Shown: positions 28,470-38,367, numbered from the stretch's first letter. The stretch is DNA of 64,000 nt from Polynucleobacter sp. Adler-ghost (GCF_018688495.1 NZ_CP061320.1:964586-1028585), one strand, 5' to 3'. Notes: generated by a model from the sequence alone, not told the origin. Numbers and translations are program-made.

Positions 28470-29210
28470 ATGTCTCAAAAGATTGCATACGTAACGGGTG
28501 GTATGGGTGGCATTGGTACGGCTATATGTCAGCGTCTTGCCAAGGATGGCTTTAAGGTCATCGCTGGTTGTGGCCCAAATTCTCCGCGCAAAGATCGCTG
28601 GATTGGCGAGCAAAAAGCTTTGGGTTATGACTTTATTGCTTCTGAAGGTAATGTTTCCGACTGGGATAGTACCGTTGCTGCATTCGATAAAGTCAAGGCC
28701 GAGGTAGGGCGTGTCGATGTTTTAGTGAATAACGCTGGTATTACTAAAGACAGCGTTTTCCGCAAAATGACCCCGGAGCAGTGGAAAGCAGTGATCGATA
28801 CCAATCTCAATTCTTTATTCAACGTCACCAAGCAAGTGGTCGATGGTATGGCTGATAATGGCTGGGGTCGCATCATCAACATCTCCTCTGTTAATGGTCA
28901 AAAGGGTCAGTTCGGTCAGTCTAACTATTCAACAGCCAAAGCAGGTTTACACGGATTTACGATGGCCTTGTCACAAGAGCTAGCTTCTAAAGGCGTAACA
29001 GTGAATACCGTTTCTCCTGGCTATATCGGTACCGATATGGTCAAAGCTATTCGGGAAGATGTGCTTGAAAAGATTGTTGCTGGTGTTCCAGTGAAGCGCT
29101 TGGGCACTCCTGAGGAGATCGCTTCGATCTGCTGTTGGATTGCTTCTGCTGACGGTGGCTACGCTACCGGCGCTGACTTCTCCTTGAATGGCGGTCTGCA
29201 TACGGGCTAA
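28470..29210 (+). CDS. phaB: Acetoacetyl-CoA reductase
   Basis: A 246-residue short-chain dehydrogenase that reduces acetoacetyl-CoA to (R)-3-hydroxybutyryl-CoA with NADPH. The cofactor loop is VTGGMGGIGTAICQR, NNAG is present, and the catalytic residues are in NISSVNGQKGQFGQSNYSTAKAG (Ser, Tyr, Lys). QKGQFGQ is characteristic of PhaB over fatty-acid FabG. It follows phaC with an AAGGGG ribosome binding site and supplies its monomers. Length is identical to Cupriavidus PhaB1. Confidence 0.94.
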   Translation: MSQKIAYVTGGMGGIGTAICQRLAKDGFKVIAGCGPNSPRKDRWIGEQKALGYDFIASEGNVSDWDSTVAAFDKVKAEVGRVDVLVNNAGITKDSVFRKMTPEQWKAVIDTNLNSLFNVTKQVVDGMADNGWGRIINISSVNGQKGQFGQSNYSTAKAGLHGFTMALSQELASKGVTVNTVSPGYIGTDMVKAIREDVLEKIVAGVPVKRLGTPEEIASICCWIASADGGYATGADFSLNGGLHTG

Positions 29211-29243
29211 ATCCCATAAAAAATAGAGTTTTAGTGGTCTCCT

Positions 29244-29303
29244 CATCGGCATATTTACCTTTAGCTCAAACTAGGGATAAACTATGCCGATGTTGCATTG
29301 CAG
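29244..29303. promoter_or_regulatory. Inverted repeat and TGCATTGCA element between phaB and phaR
   Basis: CATCGGCATA (29244-29253) and TATGCCGATG (29283-29292) are a perfect 10-bp inverted repeat 29 bases apart. Directly after it comes TTGCATTGCAG (29293-29303), containing a 9-base odd palindrome. PhaR-type regulators are known to bind TGC/GCA-rich sites, so phaR autoregulation here is plausible; the long hairpin may also end phaB transcripts. Confidence 0.45.
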
Positions 29304-29327
29304 TACCAAGAGTTAGGAAAAAACTAC

Positions 29328-29888
29328 ATGGCCACACGTTCTAAAAAAGCCGGCGATAGCCGCTTAATCAAGAAGTATCCCAATCGTCGTTTATATGACA
29401 CCCAAACCAGCGCCTATGTCACGCTGGCTGATATTAAAAATTTAGTAATGGCCGGGGATGCTTTTAGTGTTGTCGATGCAAAAACTGAAGATGATTTAAC
29501 TCGCAACATCTTGCTGCAAATCATTCTGGAAGAAGAGGCTGGTGGAGCCCCAGTTTTTTCCACTCAAATGCTTTCTCAAATTATTCGCTTCTATGGAAAC
29601 TCCATGCAAGGTTTGATGGGCAGCTATCTTGAAAAGACTATGCAATCTTTTGTGGACATTCATAACAAGTTGGGCGATCAAACTGAGGGCTTAGGGGCAG
29701 GCAGTACGCCCGAGGCTTGGGCCAAGATGATGAATCTGCAAAACCCAATGATGCAAGGTCTCATGGGTAACTATATGGAACAAAGTAAAGATCTATTCGT
29801 GAAGATGCAAGAGCAAATGCAAAATTCTCCGAATATGTTTAGTAGCTTCCCGTTTACTGGGCAAACCAATAAGACTGAAAAAGAATAA
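29328..29888 (+). CDS. phaR: Polyhydroxyalkanoate synthesis repressor PhaR
   Basis: A 186-residue PHA-responsive repressor. The N-terminal DNA-binding domain shows [20 protein letters not shown], and the following PHB-accumulation domain shows [25 protein letters not shown]. The C-terminal third is methionine- and glutamine-rich and likely binds polymer granules. The ATG at 29328 has TTAGGA upstream; an earlier in-frame codon would add ten non-conserved residues. PhaR releases DNA when it binds PHA, inducing phasin and its own gene. The rimO gene begins two bases after its stop. Confidence 0.93.
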   Translation: MATRSKKAGDSRLIKKYPNRRLYDTQTSAYVTLADIKNLVMAGDAFSVVDAKTEDDLTRNILLQIILEEEAGGAPVFSTQMLSQIIRFYGNSMQGLMGSYLEKTMQSFVDIHNKLGDQTEGLGAGSTPEAWAKMMNLQNPMMQGLMGNYMEQSKDLFVKMQEQMQNSPNMFSSFPFTGQTNKTEKE

Positions 29889-29890
29889 TT

Positions 29891-31249
29891 GTGGCAGGTA
29901 AAGTTGGTTTTGTTTCCTTAGGGTGCCCTAAGGCGCTAGTTGATTCTGAACTCATTCTCACGCAACTTAGCGCTGAAGGTTATGAGACCGCCAAAGATTA
30001 TTCTGGTGCCGATCTGGTAGTTGTGAACACCTGTGGTTTTATTGATTCTGCGGTAGAGGAGAGTCTCGCAGCGATTGGTGAAGCCTTATCTGAAAATGGC
30101 AAGGTGATTGTGACGGGTTGCTTAGGTGCCCGAAAAAATGCAGATGGTAGCGATCTCATTCAAAGCATTCACCCTAAAGTCCTTGCTGTTACTGGGCCAC
30201 ATGCCACTCAAGAGGTAATGCAAGCGATTCATTTGCATCTCCCCAAGCCCCATGATCCCTTTACTGATTTGCTCCCGCCGATTGGCGTCAAGCTCACACC
30301 AAAACATTATGCGTACTTAAAGATATCCGAGGGATGCAATCACCGCTGTACTTTTTGCATTATCCCGAGCATGCGAGGCGATCTAGTTTCACGTCCAATT
30401 GGTGAGGTATTGCTAGAGGCAAAAAAATTATTTGAGTCAGGCGTAAAAGAGTTACTGGTTGTTTCGCAGGATACGAGTGCCTATGGCGTTGATATCCAAT
30501 ATCGCACTGGCTTTTGGGATGGCAAGCCTGTTAAGACGCGAATGTTTGATTTGGTGAATGCCTTAAACCAAATTGCGAGGGAGCATCAAGCTTGGGTACG
30601 TTTGCATTATGTTTACCCATACCCACATGTCGATGATGTTTTGCCTTTAATGGCCGAGTTTGCTGATCACGGTTTTGGGGTACTTCCTTATTTGGATATT
30701 CCTTTGCAACATTCGCATCCAGATGTTCTGAAGCGGATGAAACGTCCAGCCAGTGGCGAAAAGAATTTAGAACGGATTCAGGCATGGCGAACAGCTTGCC
30801 CTGACTTAGTCATTCGCAGTACTTTTATTGCCGGCTTCCCTGGCGAAACTGAGGATGAGTTTTTGCACCTAATGAATTTCCTGGATGAAGCTCAAATTGA
30901 TCGTGCAGGCTGTTTTGCCTATTCGCCCGTAGATGGAGCAACTGCCAATACTTTAGATAATCCAGTTCCGAATGAATTGCGCGAAGAGCGACGTGCCCGA
31001 TTTATGGCCAAAGCTGAGGAAATCTCCATCAAGCGACTTGCTAAAAAAATAGGCAAGCGCATTCAGGTCATCATTGATCGGGTGGACGAGTCAGGAGGAG
31101 TGGGCCGAACTATTGGTGATGCCCCTGAAATCGATGGCCTGGTGAGGGTTTTGCCTCCCAGTAAGCCATCTAAGCGCTACCGCGCTGGCGAAATCATCAA
31201 AGTAACGGTGATTAGCTCCCAAGGGCATGACCTAATAGCCGAAACTTGA
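29891..31249 (+). CDS. rimO: Ribosomal protein S12 methylthiotransferase RimO
   Basis: A 452-residue radical SAM enzyme that methylthiolates an aspartate of ribosomal protein S12. Three N-terminal cluster cysteines appear in [20 protein letters not shown] and VTGCLGARK. The radical SAM motif is [15 protein letters not shown], and a C-terminal TRAM domain includes [10 protein letters not shown] and [21 protein letters not shown] separates RimO from MiaB. The start is GTG, two bases after phaR, so the housekeeping gene sits inside the PHA block. Confidence 0.94.
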   Translation: MAGKVGFVSLGCPKALVDSELILTQLSAEGYETAKDYSGADLVVVNTCGFIDSAVEESLAAIGEALSENGKVIVTGCLGARKNADGSDLIQSIHPKVLAVTGPHATQEVMQAIHLHLPKPHDPFTDLLPPIGVKLTPKHYAYLKISEGCNHRCTFCIIPSMRGDLVSRPIGEVLLEAKKLFESGVKELLVVSQDTSAYGVDIQYRTGFWDGKPVKTRMFDLVNALNQIAREHQAWVRLHYVYPYPHVDDVLPLMAEFADHGFGVLPYLDIPLQHSHPDVLKRMKRPASGEKNLERIQAWRTACPDLVIRSTFIAGFPGETEDEFLHLMNFLDEAQIDRAGCFAYSPVDGATANTLDNPVPNELREERRARFMAKAEEISIKRLAKKIGKRIQVIIDRVDESGGVGRTIGDAPEIDGLVRVLPPSKPSKRYRAGEIIKVTVISSQGHDLIAET

Positions 31250-31296
31250 CTATTAGAATAAAACTAGTGTTTTGGCCTGCTATTGTGGTCACTATT

Positions 31297-31310
31297 TACC
31301 TAATTAGGTA
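31297..31310. promoter_or_regulatory. Perfect 14-bp palindrome upstream of the thiolase gene
   Basis: TACCTAATTAGGTA is fully symmetric and lies 17 bases before the ATG, directly ahead of the ribosome binding site AAAGGGG. Its place and symmetry suggest an operator for a dimeric regulator. The candidate -35 TTGACT lies farther upstream at about 31246. The cognate regulator is unknown. Confidence 0.45.
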
Positions 31311-31327
31311 CCGTAAAGGGGATTGTT

Positions 31328-32512
31328 ATGAGTCGTGATGTCGTCGTTTTAAGTGCTGTACGTTCTGCAATTGGCGCCTTTAATGGATCGCTCAGTAGCC
31401 TTGAGCCAAGTGAGCTCGGCGGTATTGTGATGAAAGAGGCCGTAGTGCGCTCTGGCGTAGATCCAGCATTGATTAATTACATCACGGTAGGGAACACGAT
31501 TCCTACCGATAACCGTTACGCATATGTTGCTCGCGTAGCCTCTATCCAAGCCGGTCTGCCAATGGAATCTGTGGCGATGGCCTTGAATCGTTTGTGCAGC
31601 TCTGGCTTACAAGCGATTGTGACAACAGCTCAAGCGATTATGTTGGGTGATTGTGATTACGGTGTTGGTGGTGGTGTTGAAGTGATGTCACGCGGCATGT
31701 ATGGTTCGCCAGCAATGCGAAGCGGTGCGCGCATGGGTGACACCAAAATGATCGATTTGATGGTGTCTGTTTTGACTGATCCATTTGGCGTTGGTCACAT
31801 GGGTGTTACAGCTGAGAACCTAGTTGAAAAGTGGAAACTCACCCGTGAAGAGCAAGATGCTCTCGCAGTCGAGTCCCATCGCCGTGCGGCACACGCTATT
31901 AAAGAAGGTCGTTTTAAGTCTCAAATTGTTCCAATCACCATCAAAACTCGCAAGGGTGATGTGGTATTTGATACGGACGAGCATTGCAAGCCAGAAACCA
32001 CCATGGAAACTTTAGCGAAGATGAAAGCGGTCTTCAAAAAAGAAGGTGGTAGTGTTACTGCAGGTAATGCATCTGGCATCAATGATGGTGCAGCATTCTT
32101 TGTCTTGGCAGAAGCAGAAGCGGCAAAAAAGGCTGGTCATAAGCCAATCGCCCGTTTAGTTTCTTATGCTATTGCTGGCGTTCCCAATCACATTATGGGT
32201 GAAGGTCCAATTCCTGCAACCAAGATTGCTCTTGAGCGTGCTGGACTGAAATTAGACCAAATCGATGTGATTGAGTCTAACGAAGCGTTTGCTGCTCAGG
32301 CATTGGCCGTCACTAAAGGTTTGGGTTTAGATCCGGCCAAGACTAACGTGAATGGTGGGGCGATCGCATTAGGTCACCCAATCGGTTGCTCTGGTGCCGC
32401 AATTGCTACTAAAGCTATCCACGAGTTACATCGTGTTCAAGGTAAATATGCTTTGGTGACCATGTGTATTGGTGGTGGACAAGGTATTGCAACTATTTTT
32501 GAGCGCCTTTAA
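31328..32512 (+). CDS. BktB-like beta-ketothiolase / acetyl-CoA acetyltransferase
   Basis: A 394-residue thiolase that condenses two acyl-CoAs. The acyl-binding cysteine is C90 in NRLCSSGLQAI; the others are GGAIALGHPIGCSG with the active His and CIGGGQG with the second Cys. It resembles Cupriavidus BktB closely through HMGVTAEN, RKGDVTFDTDEH-like RKGDVVFDTDEH and LVTMCIGGGQGIA, which suggests it can also join acetyl-CoA with propionyl-CoA to give 3-ketovaleryl-CoA. It would serve PHA synthesis with phaB and phaC. Its TAA overlaps the stop of serB on the other strand. Confidence 0.92.
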   Translation: MSRDVVVLSAVRSAIGAFNGSLSSLEPSELGGIVMKEAVVRSGVDPALINYITVGNTIPTDNRYAYVARVASIQAGLPMESVAMALNRLCSSGLQAIVTTAQAIMLGDCDYGVGGGVEVMSRGMYGSPAMRSGARMGDTKMIDLMVSVLTDPFGVGHMGVTAENLVEKWKLTREEQDALAVESHRRAAHAIKEGRFKSQIVPITIKTRKGDVVFDTDEHCKPETTMETLAKMKAVFKKEGGSVTAGNASGINDGAAFFVLAEAEAAKKAGHKPIARLVSYAIAGVPNHIMGEGPIPATKIALERAGLKLDQIDVIESNEAFAAQALAVTKGLGLDPAKTNVNGGAIALGHPIGCSGAAIATKAIHELHRVQGKYALVTMCIGGGQGIATIFERL

Positions 32513-33399
32513 GCAATCAGTAGTAAGGCAGCATCCAAGCCGACTCGGTCAAAAGCCGCGTCGGCTTTTTCTTTGACAATCGGTTTTGCTCTATAGGCAA
32601 TACTGATTCCAGAGTCCTGCATCATTGGCAGATCGTTAGATCCGTCGCCCATGGTGATGGAGTTCTCTTTATGGCAATCCATCAGACTGCATGCTTGCTG
32701 AAGATAGGCATTTTTAGCGGCACCATCAACAATATCGCCAATGACTTTACCCGTTAGTTTGCCGTTAACGATTTCTAAGGTGTTGGCTTGAGCTTGTTTG
32801 AAGCCTAACTCTTGCTGTAGCTTTTCGGTAAAGAAAGTAAAACCACCAGAAACTAGCAGCGTATAAAGACCCCGAGCATTTGCTCCAGCTAGTAATTGAG
32901 CAGCGCCAGGGTTGGGGCGTAAACGTTCTTTGTAGACCGAATCAAGTACATCAGCAGATACTCCAGCCAAGAGAGCTACGCGTCTGCGCAAGCTTTCTTT
33001 AAAGTCTTTAATCTCGCCGCGCATGGTGGCCTCAGTGATTTCTGAGACAGCTGCTTTCTTGCCAGTAAAGTCGGCAATTTCATCAATACATTCAATGTTG
33101 ATGAGAGTGGAGTCCATATCCATAGCCAGGACTTTCGCTTCACTTGGATTAAATCCTGAGGAAAGAAAAGCCAAATCCGCATCGTGTGCAGCAGCAATAT
33201 CACGTATGGCAACCCTTGCTTCCGGAAGTAAGGCTTGTGAGCAAGTCCAGCGTGCAGTGAAGTATTTTGAGTCCGTGCGCTCCATGCTCCCCTGAGCAAT
33301 TGCAATGCCTAAGACTTTTGCATGCTCAATCAATGCGATGTTTAATTCTGCAGGGATCACAGCATTAGCAAGGGCGACAAGTGTAAGGTGACTAGGCAT
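32509..33399 (-). CDS. serB: Phosphoserine phosphatase
   Basis: A 296-residue HAD phosphatase that performs the last step of serine synthesis. The catalytic aspartates are D94 and D96 in LAMDMDSTLINIECIDEIA. The substrate-binding VSGGFTFFTEKL and the Mg-binding MGDGSNDLPMM are in order. The first 90 residues form an ACT-like N-terminal domain as in proteobacterial SerB. It is 20 bases downstream of mfd on the same strand and converges with the thiolase gene without a terminator. Confidence 0.95.
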   Translation of the reverse strand: MPSHLTLVALANAVIPAELNIALIEHAKVLGIAIAQGSMERTDSKYFTARWTCSQALLPEARVAIRDIAAAHDADLAFLSSGFNPSEAKVLAMDMDSTLINIECIDEIADFTGKKAAVSEITEATMRGEIKDFKESLRRRVALLAGVSADVLDSVYKERLRPNPGAAQLLAGANARGLYTLLVSGGFTFFTEKLQQELGFKQAQANTLEIVNGKLTGKVIGDIVDGAAKNAYLQQACSLMDCHKENSITMGDGSNDLPMMQDSGISIAYRAKPIVKEKADAAFDRVGLDAALLLIA

Positions 33400-33419
33400 G
33401 GTTGGTGGACAATAAATAA

Positions 33420-36400
33420 TTAATTAGCTTGAGCAGTATTGAGCATGGCAGACGCATTCAAGCTTCTCAGAACTTTACGAATGTGCTCTAAACGTTGCTC
33501 CAGTTTCTCAAAATCATGCTCTTTTTGGGGAAGAATTTTTAATTTATCTTGACCATTCAGTTGTATATATTTTGATGATTGGATCAGTTGAATAATCTTC
33601 ATCGGGTCAATTGGTGGATTGGGAATAAATTGAATCTGAATAGATGTCGGACTGGCATCGATCTTTTTAATACCAAAGCCGACCATCTCGAGGCGTAAGC
33701 GATGGGTTTCATAAAGGGATTTAGCCTGGTCAGGTAAATCACCATAGCGATCTACTAGTTCCTCGCGCAATCCCATCAGTTCAGAAAAATCGTTTGTACC
33801 AGCAAAGCGCTTATACATCGACAGTCGCTCGTGCACATCTGGGCAATAGTCATTTGGAAAGAGGGCTGGTACACCTAAATTGACATCGGTTGTCGCTTGG
33901 AGTGGTGACAGGAGATCTGGCTCTTTACCGCTACGCAGAGATTTCACAGCACGATTGAGCATCTCGGTATAGAGCTGAAATCCAATTTCATGAATCTCAC
34001 CAGACTGCTTATCGCCTAAGACTTCACCAGCGCCACGAATTTCTAAATCGTGCATTGCCAAATAGAAACCAGAACCAAGTTCTTCCATGGCTTGAATGGC
34101 ATTTAAACGTAATTGCGCTTGCTTACTGAGCGCTTCTGGATCTGGTACTAGTAAATAAGCATAGGCCTGATGATGCGATCGTCCAACACGTCCGCGTAAT
34201 TGATGCAACTGCGCCAAGCCAAATTTATCAGCACGATGCATGATGATGGTGTTAGCGGTCGGAACATCAATGCCAGTTTCAATAATGGTGGTGCATAACA
34301 AGATATTGGTACGCTGAGTTACAAAATCACGCATAACCGACTCCAACTCACGTTCGTGCATTTGACCGTGCGCTACGCTGATGCGTGCTTCTGGAATCAG
34401 TTCTTGTAATGCGTGCTTACGATTTTGTATGGTTTCGACTTCGTTATGCAAGAAGTAGACCTGTCCGCCACGCTTAATTTCTCGAAGGACCGCTTCACGA
34501 ATAACGCCATCACCTTCTCGTCGCACAAAGGTTTTGATGGCTAAGCGCTTCTGTGGCGCGGTTGCAATGACAGAAAACTCTCGCAAACCTTCCATAGCCA
34601 TACCAAGAGTTCGTGGAATCGGTGTGGCAGTTAAAGTCAAAATATCTACTTCAGCACGTAATGCCTTGAGGGCATCCTTTTGACGTACACCAAAGCGATG
34701 CTCCTCATCCACAATCACTAGGCCTAAATTAGCGAACTGAGTTTCTTTTGAAAGCAGCTTGTGTGTGCCAATAATGATGTCAGCCTCACCATTAGCGATG
34801 GATGCTAGTGCAGTATTTATTTCTTTAGTGGTTCTAAAGCGGGAGAGCTCAACGATGCGCACAGGCCAATCAGCAAAACGATCTTTCCAAGTCGCGACAT
34901 GTTGCTCGGCGAGAAGGGTAGTTGGCGCTAAGATCGCTACTTGCTTGCCACCCATGACCGCAACAAAGCTTGCACGTAGGGCAACCTCTGTTTTACCGAA
35001 CCCTACATCACCACATACCAGTCGATCCATCGGTGTACCACTAGTCATATCCCCAATGACTGCAGCAATAGCGTTTGCTTGATCGGGTGTCTCTTCAAAG
35101 CCAAAGCTTTCTGCAAACGCAGCGTAATCATGTGCTGAGAATTCAAAAGCATGACCTTTACGAATAGCTCTCGCGGCATACAGATTTAAAAGTTCAGCTG
35201 CGGTGTCGCGTATTTGCTGGGCAGCCTTACGTCTGGCTTTGTCCCACTGGCCTGAGCCTAGCTGATGTAATGGTGCTGAATCAGGATCGGAGCCCGCATA
35301 ACGTGTCACCATCTGTAGTTGTTGCACTGGCACATAAAGAGTGGCATCTTTGGCGTATACCAAGTGCAAGAATTCTTCAAAAATGGGCTCTTCTTTCGGT
35401 GGCGCTAAATTCAGAAGCACCAAACCTTGATAGCGACCGATCCCATGATCCGAGTGCACAACCGGATCACCGATTTTGAGCTCCGATAAATCTTTAAAGA
35501 GCATATCTGGATCGGCGCTCTCACTCTCTTTACCTTTGCGTCTTTGACGAGCAGTGGCTGTAAACAGCTCTGCTTCCGTTACGATGATCAAGTTTTCAGC
35601 AGGCCAGGTGAAGCCATTAAATAATTGTGCTGTTACCAGACCAAATAGGGCATCAGTCTTTATAAAATCGGAGACGCCCTCAAAGCTCTCTGGCTTGAGT
35701 GGATAGAGTGGTTTACCGTGCTGACCAGCTACTGAATTACTCTCTTCAAAGAGTTGGCGAATGGATTCTTTACGACCATTGCTGTCGCTGCAAATGAGTA
35801 CACGCACCTTTTCTTGAGAAACTAAAGTGCGTAGTCGATTAATGGGGTCGGCGTCTCGCCTATGTACGGATAGATCTGGAACGGCCAAAAATTGCGGGGA
35901 CTCTTTTGTTTCTTTATCTGCTTCTTTGTTCAATGCCAAGCGCGCATATGGCTTGGCTGCTGTAAAGAATTGATCTACATCTAGAAATAATTCGGCTGGC
36001 GAAAGAATAGGGCGGTCAAGATCATGTTTTAAGAATTCATATCTAGAAAGTGTATCTTTCCAAAAGCTCTTAATAGACTCTTCAACATCACCTATGCTCA
36101 CGGCCCATACTGGATCACCTGAGCGAGGAAAGTAATCAAAGACTGTCGATGACTCTTCAAAAAAGAGCGGTAGATAAGATTCAATACCTGCACTAGGAAT
36201 TCCTAGGTTAGCATCTTTATAGATTGAGCAACGTGTTGGATCACCTTCAAATACCTCGCGCCAGCGCCCCCGAAATGCGGTACGTGAAGCATCATCAAAC
36301 GGAAATTCGTGACCCGGTAATAAGCGGACTTCTTTTACTGGATAGAGACTACGTTGAGTATCAGGATCAAAAGCCCTAATTTGCTCAATCTCATCACCAA

Positions 36401-36974
36401 ACAGATCGAGGCGATAAGGCAAGCTAGAGCCCATTGGAAATAAATCAATCAAGCCACCACGAATGCTGTATTCACCCGGGCGCATGACTGAACTTACGGG
36501 ATCGTAACCTGCCTGCTGAAGCTGCAGTCTGAGCGCGACTTCGTTGAGCTTGTCACCCTGCCTAAAGAAGAAGGTGTGGCCAGATAGAAAGTTTGGTGGC
36601 CCTAGTCTTTGTAGTGCTGTAGTAATTGGGACTAAAACGATATCGCAACTGCCATTAAGTAATTCATAAAGAGTGGCCAAGCGTTCTGAAACTAAATCCT
36701 GGTGTGGCGAGAAATGGTCGTAAGGCAGGATTTCCCAATCAGGCAGCAGGCGTGTTTTGAGTTGTGGAGCAAAAGCCGGGATTTCTTCCAAAAGGCGCTG
36801 CGCCTCCTGTGCTTGAGCACAGAAAATGACCATGACGGAGAACTCTGAGCGATATCGAAGAGCGGATTGGGCGACCAGCGCTGCATCTGATGAGCCAACT
36901 AGGCCTGAAAAGGTAAAGCGCTGCCCAGCCCGCGGTGCGGGTATGGGGGGTGCTAGTTTTAATGCATCAGACAT
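33420..36974 (-). CDS. mfd: Transcription-repair coupling factor
   Basis: A 1184-residue SF2 translocase that removes stalled RNA polymerase and recruits UvrA. The N-terminal UvrB-like region has VFDYFPRSGDPVWAV; the RNA polymerase-interacting domain has KIGDPVVHSDHGIGRYQG. The motor shows Walker A CGDVGFGKTEVA, DEEH in VIVDEEHRFG, TATPIPRTLGMAM and QLRGRVGRSHHQAYAYLL. A C-terminal TRCF domain follows around residue 1010. Its ATG is 23 bases from the divergent ispD start. Confidence 0.96.
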   Translation of the reverse strand: MSDALKLAPPIPAPRAGQRFTFSGLVGSSDAALVAQSALRYRSEFSVMVIFCAQAQEAQRLLEEIPAFAPQLKTRLLPDWEILPYDHFSPHQDLVSERLATLYELLNGSCDIVLVPITTALQRLGPPNFLSGHTFFFRQGDKLNEVALRLQLQQAGYDPVSSVMRPGEYSIRGGLIDLFPMGSSLPYRLDLFGDEIEQIRAFDPDTQRSLYPVKEVRLLPGHEFPFDDASRTAFRGRWREVFEGDPTRCSIYKDANLGIPSAGIESYLPLFFEESSTVFDYFPRSGDPVWAVSIGDVEESIKSFWKDTLSRYEFLKHDLDRPILSPAELFLDVDQFFTAAKPYARLALNKEADKETKESPQFLAVPDLSVHRRDADPINRLRTLVSQEKVRVLICSDSNGRKESIRQLFEESNSVAGQHGKPLYPLKPESFEGVSDFIKTDALFGLVTAQLFNGFTWPAENLIIVTEAELFTATARQRRKGKESESADPDMLFKDLSELKIGDPVVHSDHGIGRYQGLVLLNLAPPKEEPIFEEFLHLVYAKDATLYVPVQQLQMVTRYAGSDPDSAPLHQLGSGQWDKARRKAAQQIRDTAAELLNLYAARAIRKGHAFEFSAHDYAAFAESFGFEETPDQANAIAAVIGDMTSGTPMDRLVCGDVGFGKTEVALRASFVAVMGGKQVAILAPTTLLAEQHVATWKDRFADWPVRIVELSRFRTTKEINTALASIANGEADIIIGTHKLLSKETQFANLGLVIVDEEHRFGVRQKDALKALRAEVDILTLTATPIPRTLGMAMEGLREFSVIATAPQKRLAIKTFVRREGDGVIREAVLREIKRGGQVYFLHNEVETIQNRKHALQELIPEARISVAHGQMHERELESVMRDFVTQRTNILLCTTIIETGIDVPTANTIIMHRADKFGLAQLHQLRGRVGRSHHQAYAYLLVPDPEALSKQAQLRLNAIQAMEELGSGFYLAMHDLEIRGAGEVLGDKQSGEIHEIGFQLYTEMLNRAVKSLRSGKEPDLLSPLQATTDVNLGVPALFPNDYCPDVHERLSMYKRFAGTNDFSELMGLREELVDRYGDLPDQAKSLYETHRLRLEMVGFGIKKIDASPTSIQIQFIPNPPIDPMKIIQLIQSSKYIQLNGQDKLKILPQKEHDFEKLEQRLEHIRKVLRSLNASAMLNTAQAN

Positions 36975-36997
36975 CTGCGCTCATTATAGAATCAGGT

Positions 36998-37756
36998 ATG
37001 ACCGCCGGAAATCAATCTTCAAAGTCTTTGCCACAATGCCATGCTCTATTGCCTACGGCAGGCACGGGGTCTCGTCTAGGTGGAGTTTTGCCAAAGCAGT
37101 TTCGGGAGCTGGCTGGAAAACCGATGCTAGCCTACACCCTAGATGCTTTTATCAATACTCCAGAGATATCCTCCATTTGGGTGGGTGTAAGCCCTAGTTT
37201 TATAGATAACCCAATTCTTGGTGAGCTTTCCAGTACAGCCCCAGCGATTCGGTTCACTCCAAGCGGTGGACCAACCCGCCAAGAAACTGTTCGCAATACC
37301 CTAGCTGAGATGCTTAAAGCAGGTATTCCTGAGAGTGATTGGGTTTTAGTGCACGACGCTGCTCGGCCTGGAGTTACGCCAAAACTAATTCAAAAACTGA
37401 TTCTTGCCGTAAGTCAAACGGGCGAGGGCGGCTTATTGGCCATGCCGCTAGCTGATACCCTCAAGATGGCCGATGCTAATTCCGCGATTGCTGGGAATCC
37501 CAACCGAGCTGTGAAGACGATATCCCGAGATCATCTGTGGCAGGCCCAAACACCTCAGATGTTTGGTTTAAAGGAGCTGCACGATGCTATTGAAGAGGGT
37601 ATTCGCTTGGAGGCAGATATTACAGATGAGGCTAGTGCTATGGAGCTTGCTGGCAAAAATCCCTTATTAATTGAAGGTGCGACTAGCAACTTCAAAGTAA
37701 CCCACCCAGCAGATTGGGATTTGATGCAAACCATCTTAAGAACCTCTATAAACTAA
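36998..37756 (+). CDS. ispD: 2-C-methyl-D-erythritol 4-phosphate cytidylyltransferase
   Basis: A 252-residue cytidylyltransferase of the MEP isoprenoid pathway. The nucleotide-binding motif is [19 protein letters not shown], followed by [13 protein letters not shown] and the terminal [21 protein letters not shown], all IspD marks. The ATG at 36998 was chosen; the longer frame reads through the mfd start region and adds non-conserved residues. A -10-like TAGAAT ends five bases before the ATG. The ispF gene follows by 26 bases, so the two pathway steps are co-expressed. Confidence 0.93.
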   Translation: MTAGNQSSKSLPQCHALLPTAGTGSRLGGVLPKQFRELAGKPMLAYTLDAFINTPEISSIWVGVSPSFIDNPILGELSSTAPAIRFTPSGGPTRQETVRNTLAEMLKAGIPESDWVLVHDAARPGVTPKLIQKLILAVSQTGEGGLLAMPLADTLKMADANSAIAGNPNRAVKTISRDHLWQAQTPQMFGLKELHDAIEEGIRLEADITDEASAMELAGKNPLLIEGATSNFKVTHPADWDLMQTILRTSIN

Positions 37757-37782
37757 GCATCAAGAGAGTATTCACAACCCCC

Positions 37783-38286
37783 ATGACATCAAGCACACCC
37801 CATATCCCTCAATTCCGAATCGGCCAAGGGTATGACGTTCATGCCTTAGTCGAGGGTCGCAAGCTCATCCTCGGCGGAGTTCATGTTCCTAGTGAAAAGG
37901 GCTTGCTGGGACATTCGGACGCGGATGCCTTGTTGCATGCTCTCACTGATGCTTTGTTAGGCGCTGCAGGCCTAAATGATATTGGCCAGCTATTTCCAGA
38001 TACAGATCCGCAGTACAAGGATATGGATAGCCGCATTTTGCTCAGAGCGGCTTTGCAAAAGATCCAAGCAGCTGGGTTCCATTTAGGTAATGTGGATGCA
38101 ACGATTATTTGCCAAAAACCTAAATTAGCTACTTTTTTACCGGAAATGGTCCGTAATATCGCAGCAGACTTGCTGCTTACGCCCAGTCATGTCAACCTCA
38201 AAGCGAAAACCAATGAATCTCTTGGGCACCTTGGCAGGGGCGAGGGCATAGCAGTCCATGCTGTAGCTTTGCTTTACAAGGTCTAA
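37783..38286 (+). CDS. ispF: 2-C-methyl-D-erythritol 2,4-cyclodiphosphate synthase
   Basis: A 167-residue trimeric synthase that forms the cyclodiphosphate in the MEP pathway. The metal ligands D18 and H20 lie in [10 protein letters not shown], and [21 protein letters not shown] is the second hallmark; [18 protein letters not shown] closes the fold. The ATG at 37783 gives a normal length; the upstream frame runs back into ispD. A leucine tRNA gene follows 81 bases later. Confidence 0.95.
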   Translation: MTSSTPHIPQFRIGQGYDVHALVEGRKLILGGVHVPSEKGLLGHSDADALLHALTDALLGAAGLNDIGQLFPDTDPQYKDMDSRILLRAALQKIQAAGFHLGNVDATIICQKPKLATFLPEMVRNIAADLLLTPSHVNLKAKTNESLGHLGRGEGIAVHAVALLYKV

Positions 38287-38367
38287 ATATCCTCCAAAAC
38301 CGCTAAGCATTGTAGAATTACGGTCTTTAGAGTGAAGCTTCAGCTCGGTAGTGTTTGCGGAATTCGC

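Noticed and set aside
37714..37782. A longer IspF starting inside ispD.
   Set aside because: The added part is ispD sequence in another frame and IspF normally starts a few residues before RIGQGYDVH.
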